From assembly GCA_024236175.1 (NCBI GenBank), contig JACKKY010000002.1:831674-895673 (forward strand): a stretch of 64,000 nucleotides of DNA, written 5' to 3'. The stretch's first letter is position 1. Each line of letters starts with the position of its first letter. The position numbers and the translations under genes are program-made. Under the pieces are notes generated by a model. The model ran no database searches. It worked only from the letters and a program-made list of their open reading frames with translations, and was not told the origin of the DNA. Positions 43,536-53,419 of the stretch are shown here, piece after piece. Origin of the DNA: Novosphingobium sp. Its GTDB lineage: Bacteria; Pseudomonadota; Alphaproteobacteria; Sphingomonadales; Sphingomonadaceae.

Positions 43536-44414
43536 TCAGAATCCCAGATTCCCGGGGGCCAGCTCGCGCCACCCTTCCCGCAATTGCTCCGGATCGCCCG
43601 AACCTGTTGGCCCCGTCACGAGCTGGAGACAGACGTGATCGGCGCCGGCGTCAAGATGCGCAGCCAGCCGCGCGGCAATCTGCTCGGGCGAGCCCCAGGC
43701 GAACAGCGCATCCACGAATTCGTCGCTCACCCCGGCAATATCCGCCTCTCCGAAGCCCATCCGGCGCCAGCTGTTCACGTAGTTGGGCAGGCGCGTGTAG
43801 GTAGCGAGATGTTCGCGCGCCTTACGGCGGGCGCTTTCGGGATCGCTATCGAGAATCACGCCTTGTTCGGGAGCGAGCAACGCGTCCGGTCCAAGCCGCT
43901 GGCGGGCGCCCGCCGTATGCTCGGGCGTGACCAGATAGGGATGCGCGCCGGCCGACCGCTCGCGCGCCAGATCGAGCATCTTCGGCCCCAGCGCAGCCAG
44001 ACAGCGATGTTCGGCTGGGAAACCTTCGATGTCGAGCCCATCGAAATAGGCCGTCATTTTCTCCAGCGGTTTCTTCCAGGCTTCGCCAATCGCCGGCGCA
44101 TGTCCGACCCCCAGTCCGAGCATGATCCGCCCGCGTTCGTTGTCGGCAAAGTCGCGCCACCAGCCGCCGACTTCGGCCGGCTCATGCATCCAGATATTGA
44201 GGATACCCGTCGCAACCGATACGGAGCGCGTCGCCTGCAACAGCCTGGCTATCGCTCCCTGCACATCGCCGCCGCGCCCGCCTGGAAACCACAAGGCGCC
44301 GTAGCCGATCTCCTCGAGTTCGGCGGCAGCATCCGAGACGAAACCTTCATCTGCAAATCTGAACTCCGAGGCCCAGACGCCGATCCTTCCCAGCCGATCC
44401 CAGCGCCCGGACAC
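43536..44414 (-). CDS. TIGR03620-family LLM class oxidoreductase
   Basis: A 292-residue luciferase-like barrel. It starts RLGRIGVWASEFRF and has ELEEIGYGALWFPGG, VATGILNIW and RIMLGLGVGHA, then ends with GADHVCLQLVTG; this matches the TIGR03620 group, usually called F420-dependent, although FMN use is possible in an organism not known to make F420. Starts with GTG at 44414, three bases after the P450 stop, so the two are cotranscribed. The downstream kinase is a pseudogene. Substrate unknown. Confidence 0.83.
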   Translation of the reverse strand: MSGRWDRLGRIGVWASEFRFADEGFVSDAAAELEEIGYGALWFPGGRGGDVQGAIARLLQATRSVSVATGILNIWMHEPAEVGGWWRDFADNERGRIMLGLGVGHAPAIGEAWKKPLEKMTAYFDGLDIEGFPAEHRCLAALGPKMLDLARERSAGAHPYLVTPEHTAGARQRLGPDALLAPEQGVILDSDPESARRKAREHLATYTRLPNYVNSWRRMGFGEADIAGVSDEFVDALFAWGSPEQIAARLAAHLDAGADHVCLQLVTGPTGSGDPEQLREGWRELAPGNLGF

Positions 44415-44417
44415 CGG

Positions 44418-45629
44418 TCAGGCCGGATCAAAGGCGATCGGCAGGGTGCGCGGCCCCCATGCACCTAGGAACGGCCGCCATTCGACGTCACCGGCGCGGC
44501 GCGGGTTCTTCAGCCTCTGGCAAATCAGATGCAGCCCTTCCTGGAGCTGGTTGCGGGCGAGGAACTGGCCCAGACAGATATGCTCACCGCGTCCAAAAGC
44601 GACGTGACGGTCCCTGTTCTGACGCTCGGGGTCGAACTCACCGGGGTCGGGAAATACCGACGCATCGCGATTGCCCAGGGGCGCAGCCATCACCAGCATG
44701 TCGCCCTTGCGGAAAGTGAACCCTCGATAGGTGAAGTCGTGCGCGGCAGTGCGCACCGGTGAAGCGATAGCGGTATGGCGCAGGGATTCCTCGACCACGC
44801 TGCGGCAGAATTGAAGGTCGTCGGCACAGCGCCGGTACAGGTCCGGACGATCGAGCAACAGGTTCATCGTCACCGAAAGCTGGTTCTTCGAGGTGTCGTA
44901 GCCGGCAACGGCAACCGTGAGCAGCACGAAACGCAGTTCCGTTTCGTCAAGGTCGCCCGCATTCTTCGCCGCTATCATCGCATCGAGCAGTGAGGTCTCG
45001 TCGAACTCCCCGCTTGCCTCGCGTTCCCTGATGGTCGTGTCAGCGAAATCCCAAAGGACGTCCCAGCCCGCCATGAACAGCGGTTTCGCCGCCGGGTCCA
45101 TCGTGAGCGACTTGAGCTGGTTTTCCAGCGCATCGCGCATACGCGGGATCGGCTCGGTGGAAACGCCGAGCAGGCCGCACATCACCGATACGGGAAACAG
45201 CGACGCGAAATAGGCAAAGTCGAATTCACCCTTCGGCGCCCATTCGTCCAGCAATCCGGTGATGACCCGTTGCATCATCTCCCGTTCCTGGTTGGCGCGA
45301 CGAGGGGTAAAGGCATGCACGACGCTGGAGCGGAGCCGCGCGTGGGTCGGCCCGGATACGGCGATCATGATCTCTTCCATGAACCGCGCCCACATGGAGC
45401 CGCGCACACCATAGAAGTCGATTACCGGTCCAAAGCCCGGCAGGAGATTGTCGTCATCGGTGAAGAGCTCGCACAGCGCATCGTATCCGTGGACGACATA
45501 GCCCTGTGAAAAACGCGCCAGCCAGGGATGCTGACGCCGCGCCTCTTCGAGAAACGGATTGGGGTCTGCCGCAAACTTCAGCGTTTCAACCGGCAAGTTC
45601 GGTATCGAGGTTTCGGTTACCAGTTCCAC
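44418..45629 (-). CDS. Cytochrome P450
   Basis: A 403-residue soluble bacterial P450. The haem-thiolate loop is FGRGEHICLGQFLA with Cys352; helix I carries AVAGYDTSKNQ (the G-x-D-T oxygen-activation motif); ESLR of the ExxR helix is near 283. It hydroxylates a hydrophobic substrate with electrons from a ferredoxin system; no ferredoxin or reductase gene is adjacent. GTG at 45629 follows GGGAGGG. First of three leftward genes (P450, LLM, kinase remnant), which together suggest a small oxidative catabolic operon now partly decayed. Confidence 0.93.
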   Translation of the reverse strand: MELVTETSIPNLPVETLKFAADPNPFLEEARRQHPWLARFSQGYVVHGYDALCELFTDDDNLLPGFGPVIDFYGVRGSMWARFMEEIMIAVSGPTHARLRSSVVHAFTPRRANQEREMMQRVITGLLDEWAPKGEFDFAYFASLFPVSVMCGLLGVSTEPIPRMRDALENQLKSLTMDPAAKPLFMAGWDVLWDFADTTIREREASGEFDETSLLDAMIAAKNAGDLDETELRFVLLTVAVAGYDTSKNQLSVTMNLLLDRPDLYRRCADDLQFCRSVVEESLRHTAIASPVRTAAHDFTYRGFTFRKGDMLVMAAPLGNRDASVFPDPGEFDPERQNRDRHVAFGRGEHICLGQFLARNQLQEGLHLICQRLKNPRRAGDVEWRPFLGAWGPRTLPIAFDPA

Positions 45630-45752
45630 TCGGCCCTCCCTGTTCCAACGTCATCATGACGCCGGTTGCCCGCCGATGCAATTCGCATCAGGCATAGTGA
45701 ATGAACCCGTTCCGACAATGACAGCGCGGTTCAGCTGGATCTGTGAAGGCAC

Positions 45753-48700
45753 TCAGGCAGCAACCCGCAAGTGCCCTCCCGGGCTTTGCGGTTTCAGTGA
45801 GACCCGGCTGATACCGTCGATGGATTCGAGCTGCTCGACCAGCTCACCGTCGAGAGCGAAATCCCAGCCCAGCCGCACACTCTGCGTCAATCCGTCGCCG
45901 ATATGCAGATGGACGACAACTTCGCCGCGCCGCTTTTCGCCCGGTGCCAGCAACAGGGCGAGCTGTTGCACGGCTTCCTCGCAGTCGACATCCATTTCAA
46001 GCCGCATGCGCGCAGCGTTCTTGACTTCGGCGAGCGGCCGGGCTCCGCGCACGGTCACACGCGGCGGCTCGTCTGGGCTTGGGCTGTCCAATTCGACATT
46101 GAGCAGCACGCAAGTTCCCTCATCAGCCCAGCGCAGGAAGTTCTCGACCAGCCCCTCTTCGAAGCACGAGGCGGAGAACTGGCCACTGGAATCCGAAAAA
46201 TCGGCCATAACGAAGTCCTTGCCGCGCTTTGTCTTTCGGCGCTGCACGTTTTCCACCAGCGCCGCCATCACCGCGCCTTGCCGCCCTCCTCCGGAGACTC
46301 CGGCCGTCAGCAGGCCGGCATGGCTGCGGGCGCCATTGGCCGAAGCGATGGCACGATATTGCTCCACCGGATGGGCCGCGAAATAGAAGCCGAAATTCTC
46401 ACGCTCCTTGGCCATCTGCTCGGCGCGCGACCAAGCTTCCGCATCGGCCAGCCGCAGCGACGGCTCGGCATGGTCGTCGCCTCCGAACAGGCCACCCTGA
46501 CCGCTGGTCCGGCTGCGCTCTGCCTCGTCAGCGACCGCCAGCAGCATGTCGGCATTGGCAAGCACCTTGGCGCGGTTCGGCTCAAGCGCATCGAAAGCCC
46601 CGGCACCGGCCAGGCCTTCCAGCTGGCGGCGGTTCATCGATCCGGCGGGCACGCGGGAAAACAGGTCTTCCAGGTCAGCGAAGGGCCCATTCGTTTCGCG
46701 CTCGGCGACGATCGCTTCCATCGCCTTCTCGCCGACATTGCGGATTCCCGCGAGGGCATAGCGCACGGCATGCCCCTCATCGATCTGCTCGACGGTGAAT
46801 TCGGCCTCGGACCGGTTGATATCGGGGCCTCCGAAGGCGATGCCCGCCCGGCGCATGTCGTCGACGAATATCGCGAGTTTCTCCGACTGGTGCATGTCGA
46901 AGCACATCGAAGCGGCGTAGAATTCATGCGGGTAGTGCGTCTTGAGCCAGCCGGTCTGATAGGCGAGCAGCGCGTAGGCTGCCGCGTGGCTCTTGTTGAA
47001 GCCGTAACCGGCAAATTTGTCGATCAAGTCGAAAAGCTCGTTGGCCTTGGCCGCCTCGATGCCCGAAACCTGCTTGCAACCTTCCACGAAACGCGCCCGC
47101 TGCGCATCCATTTCGGCCTGGATCTTCTTGCCCATCGCACGACGCAACAGGTCGGCATCGCCGAGCGAATAGCCGGCCAGAACCTGGGCGGCCTGCATCA
47201 CCTGCTCCTGGTAGACGAAGATGCCGTAGGTTTCGGCGAGTATCTCTTCCAGCTTGGGATGAGGATACTCGATTTCTTCCAGACCGTTCTTGCGGCGTCC
47301 GAACAGCGGGATGTTGTCCATCGGACCGGGGCGATAGAGCGAGACCAGCGCGATGATATCCCCAAAATTGGTCGGCTTGACCGCCGCCAGGGTGCGGCGC
47401 ATGCCTTCCGATTCCAGCTGGAACACGCCGACCGTGTCGCCCCGCTGCAGCAGTTCGTAGACTTGGGGATCGTCCCAGGTGAGCGTGTCGAGATCGATGT
47501 TGATATCCCGCCGCTTCAGCAGGTCGACCGCCTTCCTCAGCACCGACAGGGTCTTGAGGCCAAGGAAGTCGAACTTGACCAGGCCAGAATCCTCGACATG
47601 CTTCATGTCGAACTGGGTCACCGGCATATCCGAACGCGGGTCGCGATATAGCGGTATCAGCTCGGAAAGCGGGCGGTCGCCGATGACCACGCCGGCAGCG
47701 TGGGTCGAGCTGTTTCGCGGCAGGCCCTCGAGCTGCATGGCAAGGTCGACCAGCCGCTTCACTTCCCCGTCGTTCTCGTATTCGCGGCGGAAATCGGCGG
47801 CACCGTTCAGGGCGCGCTCCAGCGTCCAGGGATCGGTCGGATGGTTCGGCACCATCTTGCAGAGCCGGTCGACCTGGCCGTAGCTCATCTGCAGGATACG
47901 GCCGCAATCGCGCAGCACCGCGCGCGCCTTCATCTTGCCGAAGGTGATGATCTGGGCGACGTGGTCGTGGCCGTATTTGCGCTGGACGTAGCGAATGACC
48001 TCGCCGCGCCGGGTTTCGCAGAAATCGATGTCGAAGTCCGGCATCGACACGCGCTCCGGGTTGAGGAAGCGCTCGAACAGCAGCCCCAGCCGGATCGGAT
48101 CGAGATCGGTGATAGTGAGTGCCCAAGCGACCACCGAACCGGCACCGGAACCACGTCCAGGGCCCACCGGGATGCCCTGATCCTTGGCCCATTTGATGAA
48201 ATCGGCAACGATCAGGAAATAGCCGGGGAAACCCATGCGGGTGATGATCCCGACCTCGAACTCGAGCCGGTCCTCGTACACCTTGCGCTCTTCGGCGCTC
48301 AGTTCGCCGTAGGGTTCGAGCCGCTTGGCAAGACCTTCGCGGGCATCGGCCGCCATCATCCGCTCTTCGCCTTCCTTGTCGCCAGCCAGGCTCGGAAGGA
48401 TCGGCTTGCGTTTGGGCGGCGCAAAGGCGCATCGCTGTGCGATAACCAGACTGTTCGCCGTCGCCTCGGGCAAGTCGGCGAACAGCTCTTCCATCATCGG
48501 AGCCGACTTGACCCAGATCTCCGGGCTCGAACGAACCCGGTCGGCCGCATCGATATGGGTGGAATGAGCAATGCACAGCATCGCGTCGTGCGCGGCATGG
48601 AAGCCGGGCTGGGCGTAGCTGGCGGGATTGGTCGCGACGAGCGGGAGATCGCGCGCGTAGGCAAGATCGATCAGCGCTTCCTCTGACGCATCCTCGACCG

Positions 48701-49238
48701 GGTCGCCGCGCCGGGCGATCTCGATATACAGCCGGTCGCCGAACAGGTCCTGAAGCCGCTCGCAATAGGCTTCGGCGGCATCCGCCTTGCCGTCCGCGTA
48801 AAGCCGGGCAAGCGCCCCTTCGCCCGCCGCAGTCAGCGCTATCAGCCCGTCGCTGTGACCTTCCAGGTCGCTCAGCACGACATGCGGATCGAATTCGAGC
48901 GGCCGGTCGAGATGGGCGCGGCTGACGAGATGGCACAGGTTGAGCCAGCCGGCCTCGTCCTGCGCGAACAGCGCCAGCCAGTCGATCGCCGGATCCTTGC
49001 CGGGAGCCGGCTCTCCCCGCGACACGGCGAGCAGCGTGCCGATGATCGGCTGGATGCCGCTACCCCTGCATGCCGCGGCAAACGCGGCCGAGCCGTAGAG
49101 TCCGTTACGGTCGCATATGGCGATCGCGGGAAAACCGCGTTCCCTGGCCAGCTTGGCGATCGCTTTCGGGTCGATCGCGCCTTCGAGCATCGTATAGCCC
49201 GAAAAGACCCGGAGAGGCACGAAGGGAGCAAAGGCCAT
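45753..49238 (-). CDS. dnaE: DNA polymerase III alpha subunit
   Basis: A 1161-residue replicative polymerase. Order: N-terminal PHP domain (1-270), polymerase core with the catalytic aspartates in SMPDFDIDF (near 405) and the third in the VKFDFLGLKTL block, helix-hairpin-helix, OB-fold (residues about 985-1070) and C-terminal tau-binding part. The PHP domain lacks the first His expected for a metal site (RVFSGYTMLEGA) and has CDRNGLYG in the next, so it is probably non-catalytic. Length fits DnaE1, not the error-prone DnaE2. ATG at 49238 is used; the longer frame is not conserved. Confidence 0.96.
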   Translation of the reverse strand: MAFAPFVPLRVFSGYTMLEGAIDPKAIAKLARERGFPAIAICDRNGLYGSAAFAAACRGSGIQPIIGTLLAVSRGEPAPGKDPAIDWLALFAQDEAGWLNLCHLVSRAHLDRPLEFDPHVVLSDLEGHSDGLIALTAAGEGALARLYADGKADAAEAYCERLQDLFGDRLYIEIARRGDPVEDASEEALIDLAYARDLPLVATNPASYAQPGFHAAHDAMLCIAHSTHIDAADRVRSSPEIWVKSAPMMEELFADLPEATANSLVIAQRCAFAPPKRKPILPSLAGDKEGEERMMAADAREGLAKRLEPYGELSAEERKVYEDRLEFEVGIITRMGFPGYFLIVADFIKWAKDQGIPVGPGRGSGAGSVVAWALTITDLDPIRLGLLFERFLNPERVSMPDFDIDFCETRRGEVIRYVQRKYGHDHVAQIITFGKMKARAVLRDCGRILQMSYGQVDRLCKMVPNHPTDPWTLERALNGAADFRREYENDGEVKRLVDLAMQLEGLPRNSSTHAAGVVIGDRPLSELIPLYRDPRSDMPVTQFDMKHVEDSGLVKFDFLGLKTLSVLRKAVDLLKRRDINIDLDTLTWDDPQVYELLQRGDTVGVFQLESEGMRRTLAAVKPTNFGDIIALVSLYRPGPMDNIPLFGRRKNGLEEIEYPHPKLEEILAETYGIFVYQEQVMQAAQVLAGYSLGDADLLRRAMGKKIQAEMDAQRARFVEGCKQVSGIEAAKANELFDLIDKFAGYGFNKSHAAAYALLAYQTGWLKTHYPHEFYAASMCFDMHQSEKLAIFVDDMRRAGIAFGGPDINRSEAEFTVEQIDEGHAVRYALAGIRNVGEKAMEAIVAERETNGPFADLEDLFSRVPAGSMNRRQLEGLAGAGAFDALEPNRAKVLANADMLLAVADEAERSRTSGQGGLFGGDDHAEPSLRLADAEAWSRAEQMAKERENFGFYFAAHPVEQYRAIASANGARSHAGLLTAGVSGGGRQGAVMAALVENVQRRKTKRGKDFVMADFSDSSGQFSASCFEEGLVENFLRWADEGTCVLLNVELDSPSPDEPPRVTVRGARPLAEVKNAARMRLEMDVDCEEAVQQLALLLAPGEKRRGEVVVHLHIGDGLTQSVRLGWDFALDGELVEQLESIDGISRVSLKPQSPGGHLRVAA

Positions 49239-49370
49239 GGCCCGTGCTAGCCTTCCGGCGCCGCGCCGATCAAGCACTGCGGCCCGACAAGCTGGGGAAA
49301 GAGCCGCGCACTTGCAAATTTCCAGATTTGTGGTCCTATCCCCCGCGAGGAGCAGTCAGGAGGACCATCC

Positions 49371-50528
49371 ATGAACGCTGGCATTGAACCCGGCAGCGGT
49401 AAGCTTGTCGATCGCGCCAAGGCAATCATCCTCAAACCGAAGGAGGAATGGCCGAAGATCGAAGCCGAAACCGCCGGACAGGGCGAGATCCTGCGCAGCT
49501 ACGTGCTGCCGTTGGCCGCCATTGCACCCATTACGACACTGATCGGGGGGCAGATATTCGGTTACGGGGCGTTCGGCTTTTCCTATCGCCCCTCCCTCGT
49601 CGGTTCGATCGTCACGGCGCTGGTCAGCTACGTCCTGGCCATCGTCTCGGTCTACGTCCTGATGTTCATCGCCGATTTCCTGGCTCCCAAGTTCGGCGGC
49701 CGGTCCGACCGCAACAGCGCTTTCAAGCTTGTTGCCTATGGCTCCACTGCAGCCTGGCTTGCCGGGGTATTCAACCTGGTGCCGGCGCTCAGCGTTTTTG
49801 GCCTGCTGGGGCTCTACAGCATCTACCTCTATTACTCGGGCGCAACTCCGCTGATGAAGGTGCCGCAGGACAAGTCCGTGGCCTACACCGCCGTCACCAT
49901 CGTCTGCGCCATCCTGCTGATGATCATTGTGACCCCGATCACCGCAGCGATTACCGGCCTGTTCGGCTTCGGAGCGATGAATATCGCGGACCGGGCGGAC
50001 GGCAGCGGCACGATCACCCTGCCCGGCGGCGGCGAGTTCGACACGAGCAAGGTGGAAGAAGCCGCCAAGCGCATGGAGAAAGTCGCGAGCGGCGAGATCA
50101 AGCCGGTCGCCACCGCGGAGCTCCAGGAGTTGCTTCCGGAATCCATCGGGCCGTTCGAGCGCACCGGCACGCGGACCCTGACCATGGGCCAGATGGGCTC
50201 GGGCGTCGAAGGCGAGTACAAGGCCGGCGAACAAGAGTTCGACCTGCGGATCAACGACATGGCCGGAATCAGCGGGCTAGCACACCTTGGCGCGGCGATG
50301 GGCGTCGAACAGTCCGAGGAAGACGCAGACGGCTATGAACGCATCGGCGTGGTGGACGGCAAGTGGCGGACCGAGAAATGGGACCGCCGCTATGGCAGCG
50401 GCAAATACGGCATCATGATCGCCGACCGGTTCCAGGTGGAAGCCAGCGGGCGCGTTGCCGGGATCGAAGTGCTCAAGGGCGCGGTCGCCGAGATCGACGA
50501 GGACGATCTGGAAGATCTGGTGGACTAG
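49371..50528 (+). CDS. Yip1-domain membrane protein
   Basis: A 385-residue protein. N-terminal DRAKAIILKPKEEWPKIEAE is the Yip1-family opening, followed by five membrane helices (about 40-210). From residue 215 a soluble domain follows, with a helix (DTSKVEEAAKRMEKVASGE) and a sheet region with YERIGVVDGKWRTEKWD. Sphingomonads have several such proteins; function is unknown. AGGAGG lies eight bases before the ATG. Divergent from dnaE. Confidence 0.82.
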   Translation: MNAGIEPGSGKLVDRAKAIILKPKEEWPKIEAETAGQGEILRSYVLPLAAIAPITTLIGGQIFGYGAFGFSYRPSLVGSIVTALVSYVLAIVSVYVLMFIADFLAPKFGGRSDRNSAFKLVAYGSTAAWLAGVFNLVPALSVFGLLGLYSIYLYYSGATPLMKVPQDKSVAYTAVTIVCAILLMIIVTPITAAITGLFGFGAMNIADRADGSGTITLPGGGEFDTSKVEEAAKRMEKVASGEIKPVATAELQELLPESIGPFERTGTRTLTMGQMGSGVEGEYKAGEQEFDLRINDMAGISGLAHLGAAMGVEQSEEDADGYERIGVVDGKWRTEKWDRRYGSGKYGIMIADRFQVEASGRVAGIEVLKGAVAEIDEDDLEDLVD

Positions 50529-50553
50529 GCCGCCTCACCGCGGCGAACCCTGC

Positions 50554-51033
50554 CTAAAGCAGCGCTTCGATGTCGCGTTCAAGACGCTCCGGCTTCGCGG
50601 TCGGCGGATAGCGGCGGACGACGCGGCCTTCGCGGTCGATCAGGAACTTGGTGAAGTTCCACTTGATGTTCCTGCTGCCGAATACTCCGGGCGCCTCATC
50701 CTTGAGCCACCGGTAAAGCGGCGCCGCATCGGAACCGTTGACGTCTATTTTCGCCATCAGCGGAAAGGTGACGTCGTAGTTCAGGCTGCAGAAGCTCGCG
50801 ATTTCTTCGGCATCGCCGGGCTCCTGCGCACCGAACTGGTTGCACGGGAAACCGATCACCTCGAGGCCACGGTCGCGATATTTTCGCCACAATGCCTCGA
50901 GCCCCGCATATTGCGGCGTGAAGCCGCACTTGCTGGCCGTGTTGACGATGAGCAGCACCTTGCCCGCCTTGTCGGCGAGGCTCAACTCGCCGCCATCGGG
51001 CATTTTCGCCGAAAAATCGGCGACGGTGCTCAC
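50554..51033 (-). CDS. Glutathione peroxidase family protein
   Basis: A 159-residue thioredoxin-fold peroxidase. The peroxidatic Cys is in VNTASKCGFTPQY (near 36), the Gln in GFPCNQF (near 70-76), and the Trp/Asn in KWNFTKFLID (near 122-125); the tetrad is complete. The Cys in FPCNQF is the likely resolving residue, so thioredoxin rather than glutathione may be the reductant. GTG start overlaps the stop of the upstream 84-residue gene by four bases. Confidence 0.93.
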   Translation of the reverse strand: MSTVADFSAKMPDGGELSLADKAGKVLLIVNTASKCGFTPQYAGLEALWRKYRDRGLEVIGFPCNQFGAQEPGDAEEIASFCSLNYDVTFPLMAKIDVNGSDAAPLYRWLKDEAPGVFGSRNIKWNFTKFLIDREGRVVRRYPPTAKPERLERDIEALL

Positions 51034-51284
51034 GCGGGGGGAAAATCCGGCCTGCGCGACAGCATCACGAGTTCGGTGGCACTGTAAGTGCGGCCGTGCG
51101 ACTTTTCGACGATGTAGCGGTTGCGTTCGGTTTCCGGCAGGCTCGAGACAAACCGGACGAGATCGGCGAAGCGTCCCTGCCGGATGGCCTTGAAGCTGGA
51201 AAGCACGCCGCCGCCGTCATCCTTCATATGCAGTTCGGAAAAATCGTCCCAGTCCACCGGAGGCAGCTCGGAAGGATCGGTCAT
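51030..51284 (-). CDS. Unknown 84-residue soluble protein
   Basis: I do not recognise this protein. It starts with the acidic stretch MTDPSELPPVDWDDFSELH and contains MKDDGGGVLSSFKAIRQGRF and a C-terminal RTYSATELVMLSRRPDF. No cysteines or membrane helices. Its stop overlaps the glutathione peroxidase GTG start (GTGA), so the two are translationally coupled and may work together. Its clean ATG with AAGGG upstream and good codon use favour a real gene. Confidence 0.7.
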   Translation of the reverse strand: MTDPSELPPVDWDDFSELHMKDDGGGVLSSFKAIRQGRFADLVRFVSSLPETERNRYIVEKSHGRTYSATELVMLSRRPDFPPA

Positions 51285-51353
51285 CAGTTAAGCCCTTTCT
51301 GCGTTTTGGCAGTGAGTCCGGAATTTCGTCCGGCCATAGAAGCGCAATCGCAG

Positions 51354-52028
51354 CTATTCAAGAACGCCATCGTGCAGCCGGACCACCCGGCCCATGGCGG
51401 CAGCGAGCCGTTCGTTATGCGTGGCGATAAGGGCGGCGCTGCCCTGCTCCTTCACCAGCCCCACGAACTGGCTGAACACCCTGTCTGCGGTCGCCTCGTC
51501 AAGATTGCCGGTCGGCTCGTCGGCCAACACTAGCTGCGGCCGGTTTGCCAGTGCCCGGGCGACCGCCACACGCTGTTGCTCGCCACCCGAAAGCTGGCTC
51601 GGCCGATGTTCCAGCCGTGCACCGAGGCCGAGCGCTTCAAGCAGTTCCCCTGCCCTTTGCTCGGCTTCCTCTCGTGTCCTGCCCGCCACGAGTTGCGGCA
51701 GGATGACATTTTCGATCGCGGTGAAATCGGGCAGCAGGTGATGGAACTGGTAGACGAAACCGAGATGATCGCGCCGCAAAGCCGTCCGGGCGTCACCGTT
51801 GAGCGCGCTGGCATCGGTTCCGGCGATCTCGATCCTGCCGCCGAATCCGCCTTCGAGCAGCCCGATCGCCTGCAGCATCGTCGACTTGCCGGAACCGGAC
51901 GGCCCCAGCAGAGCCACGATCTCGCCCGGGTTGATCACCAGATCGACGCCGCGAAGCACATCGATGCGGACACCGCCCTGCTCGAAGCTGCGAGTGAGGC
52001 CGCTGATCCTGACAACCGGACTACTCAT
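51354..52028 (-). CDS. lolD: Lipoprotein-releasing ABC transporter ATP-binding protein
   Basis: A 224-residue ABC ATPase. Walker A GPSGSGKST, signature LSGGEQQRVAVARAL, Walker B LVLADEPTGNLD and a final H-loop ATHNERLA are intact; the LADEPTGNLDEAT form is typical of LolD/MacB. It powers the release of lipoproteins from the inner membrane to LolA. The ATG overlaps the permease gene stop by eight bases, forming a lolC-lolD operon. Confidence 0.94.
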   Translation of the reverse strand: MSSPVVRISGLTRSFEQGGVRIDVLRGVDLVINPGEIVALLGPSGSGKSTMLQAIGLLEGGFGGRIEIAGTDASALNGDARTALRRDHLGFVYQFHHLLPDFTAIENVILPQLVAGRTREEAEQRAGELLEALGLGARLEHRPSQLSGGEQQRVAVARALANRPQLVLADEPTGNLDEATADRVFSQFVGLVKEQGSAALIATHNERLAAAMGRVVRLHDGVLE

Positions 52029-53262
52029 AGCGCAGCACCTCTACCGGATCGGTGCTCGCCGCCTTGAAGGCCGGGTAAAGCGTTGCCAGAAAACTGAAGA
52101 CCAGCGCCATGACGCTGATCGCCGTGACCTCGACCGGGTCGGTGCGGCTCGGCAGCTCTGTGAGGAAGCGGATCGACGGATCCCACAGGTTCTGGCCGGT
52201 TATCAGCTCGATGCCGCGCACGATCGGCTGGCGAAAATAGAGAAATACGAAACCGAGGACGAGGCCCGCCGCGGTGCCGAGCGCGCCGATCACGAAACCG
52301 GTGGTCACGAAGATCTTCAGCAGCGATCGCCGCGTCGCGCCCATTGTCCGCAGGATGGCGATGTCCCTCGTCTTGGCACGCACCAGCATGATCAGCGACG
52401 ACAGGATGTTGAAGACCGCAACCAGCACAATGATCGAAAGCACCACGAACATCGCCACCCGTTCCACGGCAAGCGCTTCGAACAGGGTGGCATTGATCGT
52501 CTTCCAGTCGGTCACGATCGCCTGCCCAGCCAGCTTCTCTCCCAGCGGCCGCAGGATTTCCGAGACATTGTCCGGATCGTCGGTCTTCACTTCGATCATG
52601 CCGATCGAATTGCCGGTAAGCAGCAGTGTCTGCGCGTCTTTCATCGGCATGACCACGAAAGACTGGTCGTAGTCGTAGATGCCGATCTCGAAGATCGCGG
52701 AGACATGATAGGCGATCTGGCGCGGCACCGTGCCAAAAGGCGTTGCCCGCCCCTGCGGATTGATGATGGTAATGCTGTCGCCCACCTGTGCCCCGAGGTT
52801 CTCGGCCAGGCGGGCACCGATGGCGACATTTCCGGCGCCGGGAGTCAGCTGCGCGAGATTTCCCGATTTAACCTGCGGCTTGATGCGTTTGATGTCTTCC
52901 TGGGAGTTCCCCCGCACCAGCACTGCTTCGACCCGGCCGTTGAAGCTGGTCAGCAGCGGCTGTTCGATCAGCGGCGACGCGCGCACCACCCCCGGCGTCG
53001 CCTTCACTTCCTTGAGCACCTGCTGCCAGTTGTCGAGCCGGCCGCCATAGGCCTGGATGATGGCGTGGCCGTTCAGGCCCACGATCTTGTCGAACAGTTC
53101 GGCGCGGAAGCCGTTCATCACGCTCATGACGATGACAAGGGCCGCGACCCCCAGCATCACCGCAACCAGGCTGATGCCGGCAACAAGGGCAATGAACGCC
53201 TCGCCCCGGCCGGGAAGCATGTAGCGCTTGGCGATGGTCCATTCGAAAGGCGAGAGGATCAA
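52021..53262 (-). CDS. Lipoprotein-releasing ABC transporter permease (LolC/E)
   Basis: A 413-residue permease of the LolC/LolE type. It starts MILSPFEWTIAKRYMLPGRGEAF (in part: FEWTIAKRYMLP), followed by one helix (about 20-45), a large periplasmic MacB-like core domain (50-265), and three C-terminal helices, ending GTDPVEVLRYE. Many alphaproteobacteria have one such permease acting as a homodimer with LolD. The start codon is TTG; no ribosome site was seen. In operon with lolD. Confidence 0.92.
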   Translation of the reverse strand: MILSPFEWTIAKRYMLPGRGEAFIALVAGISLVAVMLGVAALVIVMSVMNGFRAELFDKIVGLNGHAIIQAYGGRLDNWQQVLKEVKATPGVVRASPLIEQPLLTSFNGRVEAVLVRGNSQEDIKRIKPQVKSGNLAQLTPGAGNVAIGARLAENLGAQVGDSITIINPQGRATPFGTVPRQIAYHVSAIFEIGIYDYDQSFVVMPMKDAQTLLLTGNSIGMIEVKTDDPDNVSEILRPLGEKLAGQAIVTDWKTINATLFEALAVERVAMFVVLSIIVLVAVFNILSSLIMLVRAKTRDIAILRTMGATRRSLLKIFVTTGFVIGALGTAAGLVLGFVFLYFRQPIVRGIELITGQNLWDPSIRFLTELPSRTDPVEVTAISVMALVFSFLATLYPAFKAASTDPVEVLRYE

Positions 53263-53419
53263 GCGGTTGGCCCGTGTATCGCGAAAGGTTGGCGCGGATT
53301 TAGGGGGTGAGAGTCAGGCTGGCAAGCGATGCGGGCCGCTTGCCAACAGGCCTAGACTCGCACGGCGCGAATGGGCCATGGCGATCGCAACGCAACCCCT
53401 GAAAGGAAAAGGATTCGTC

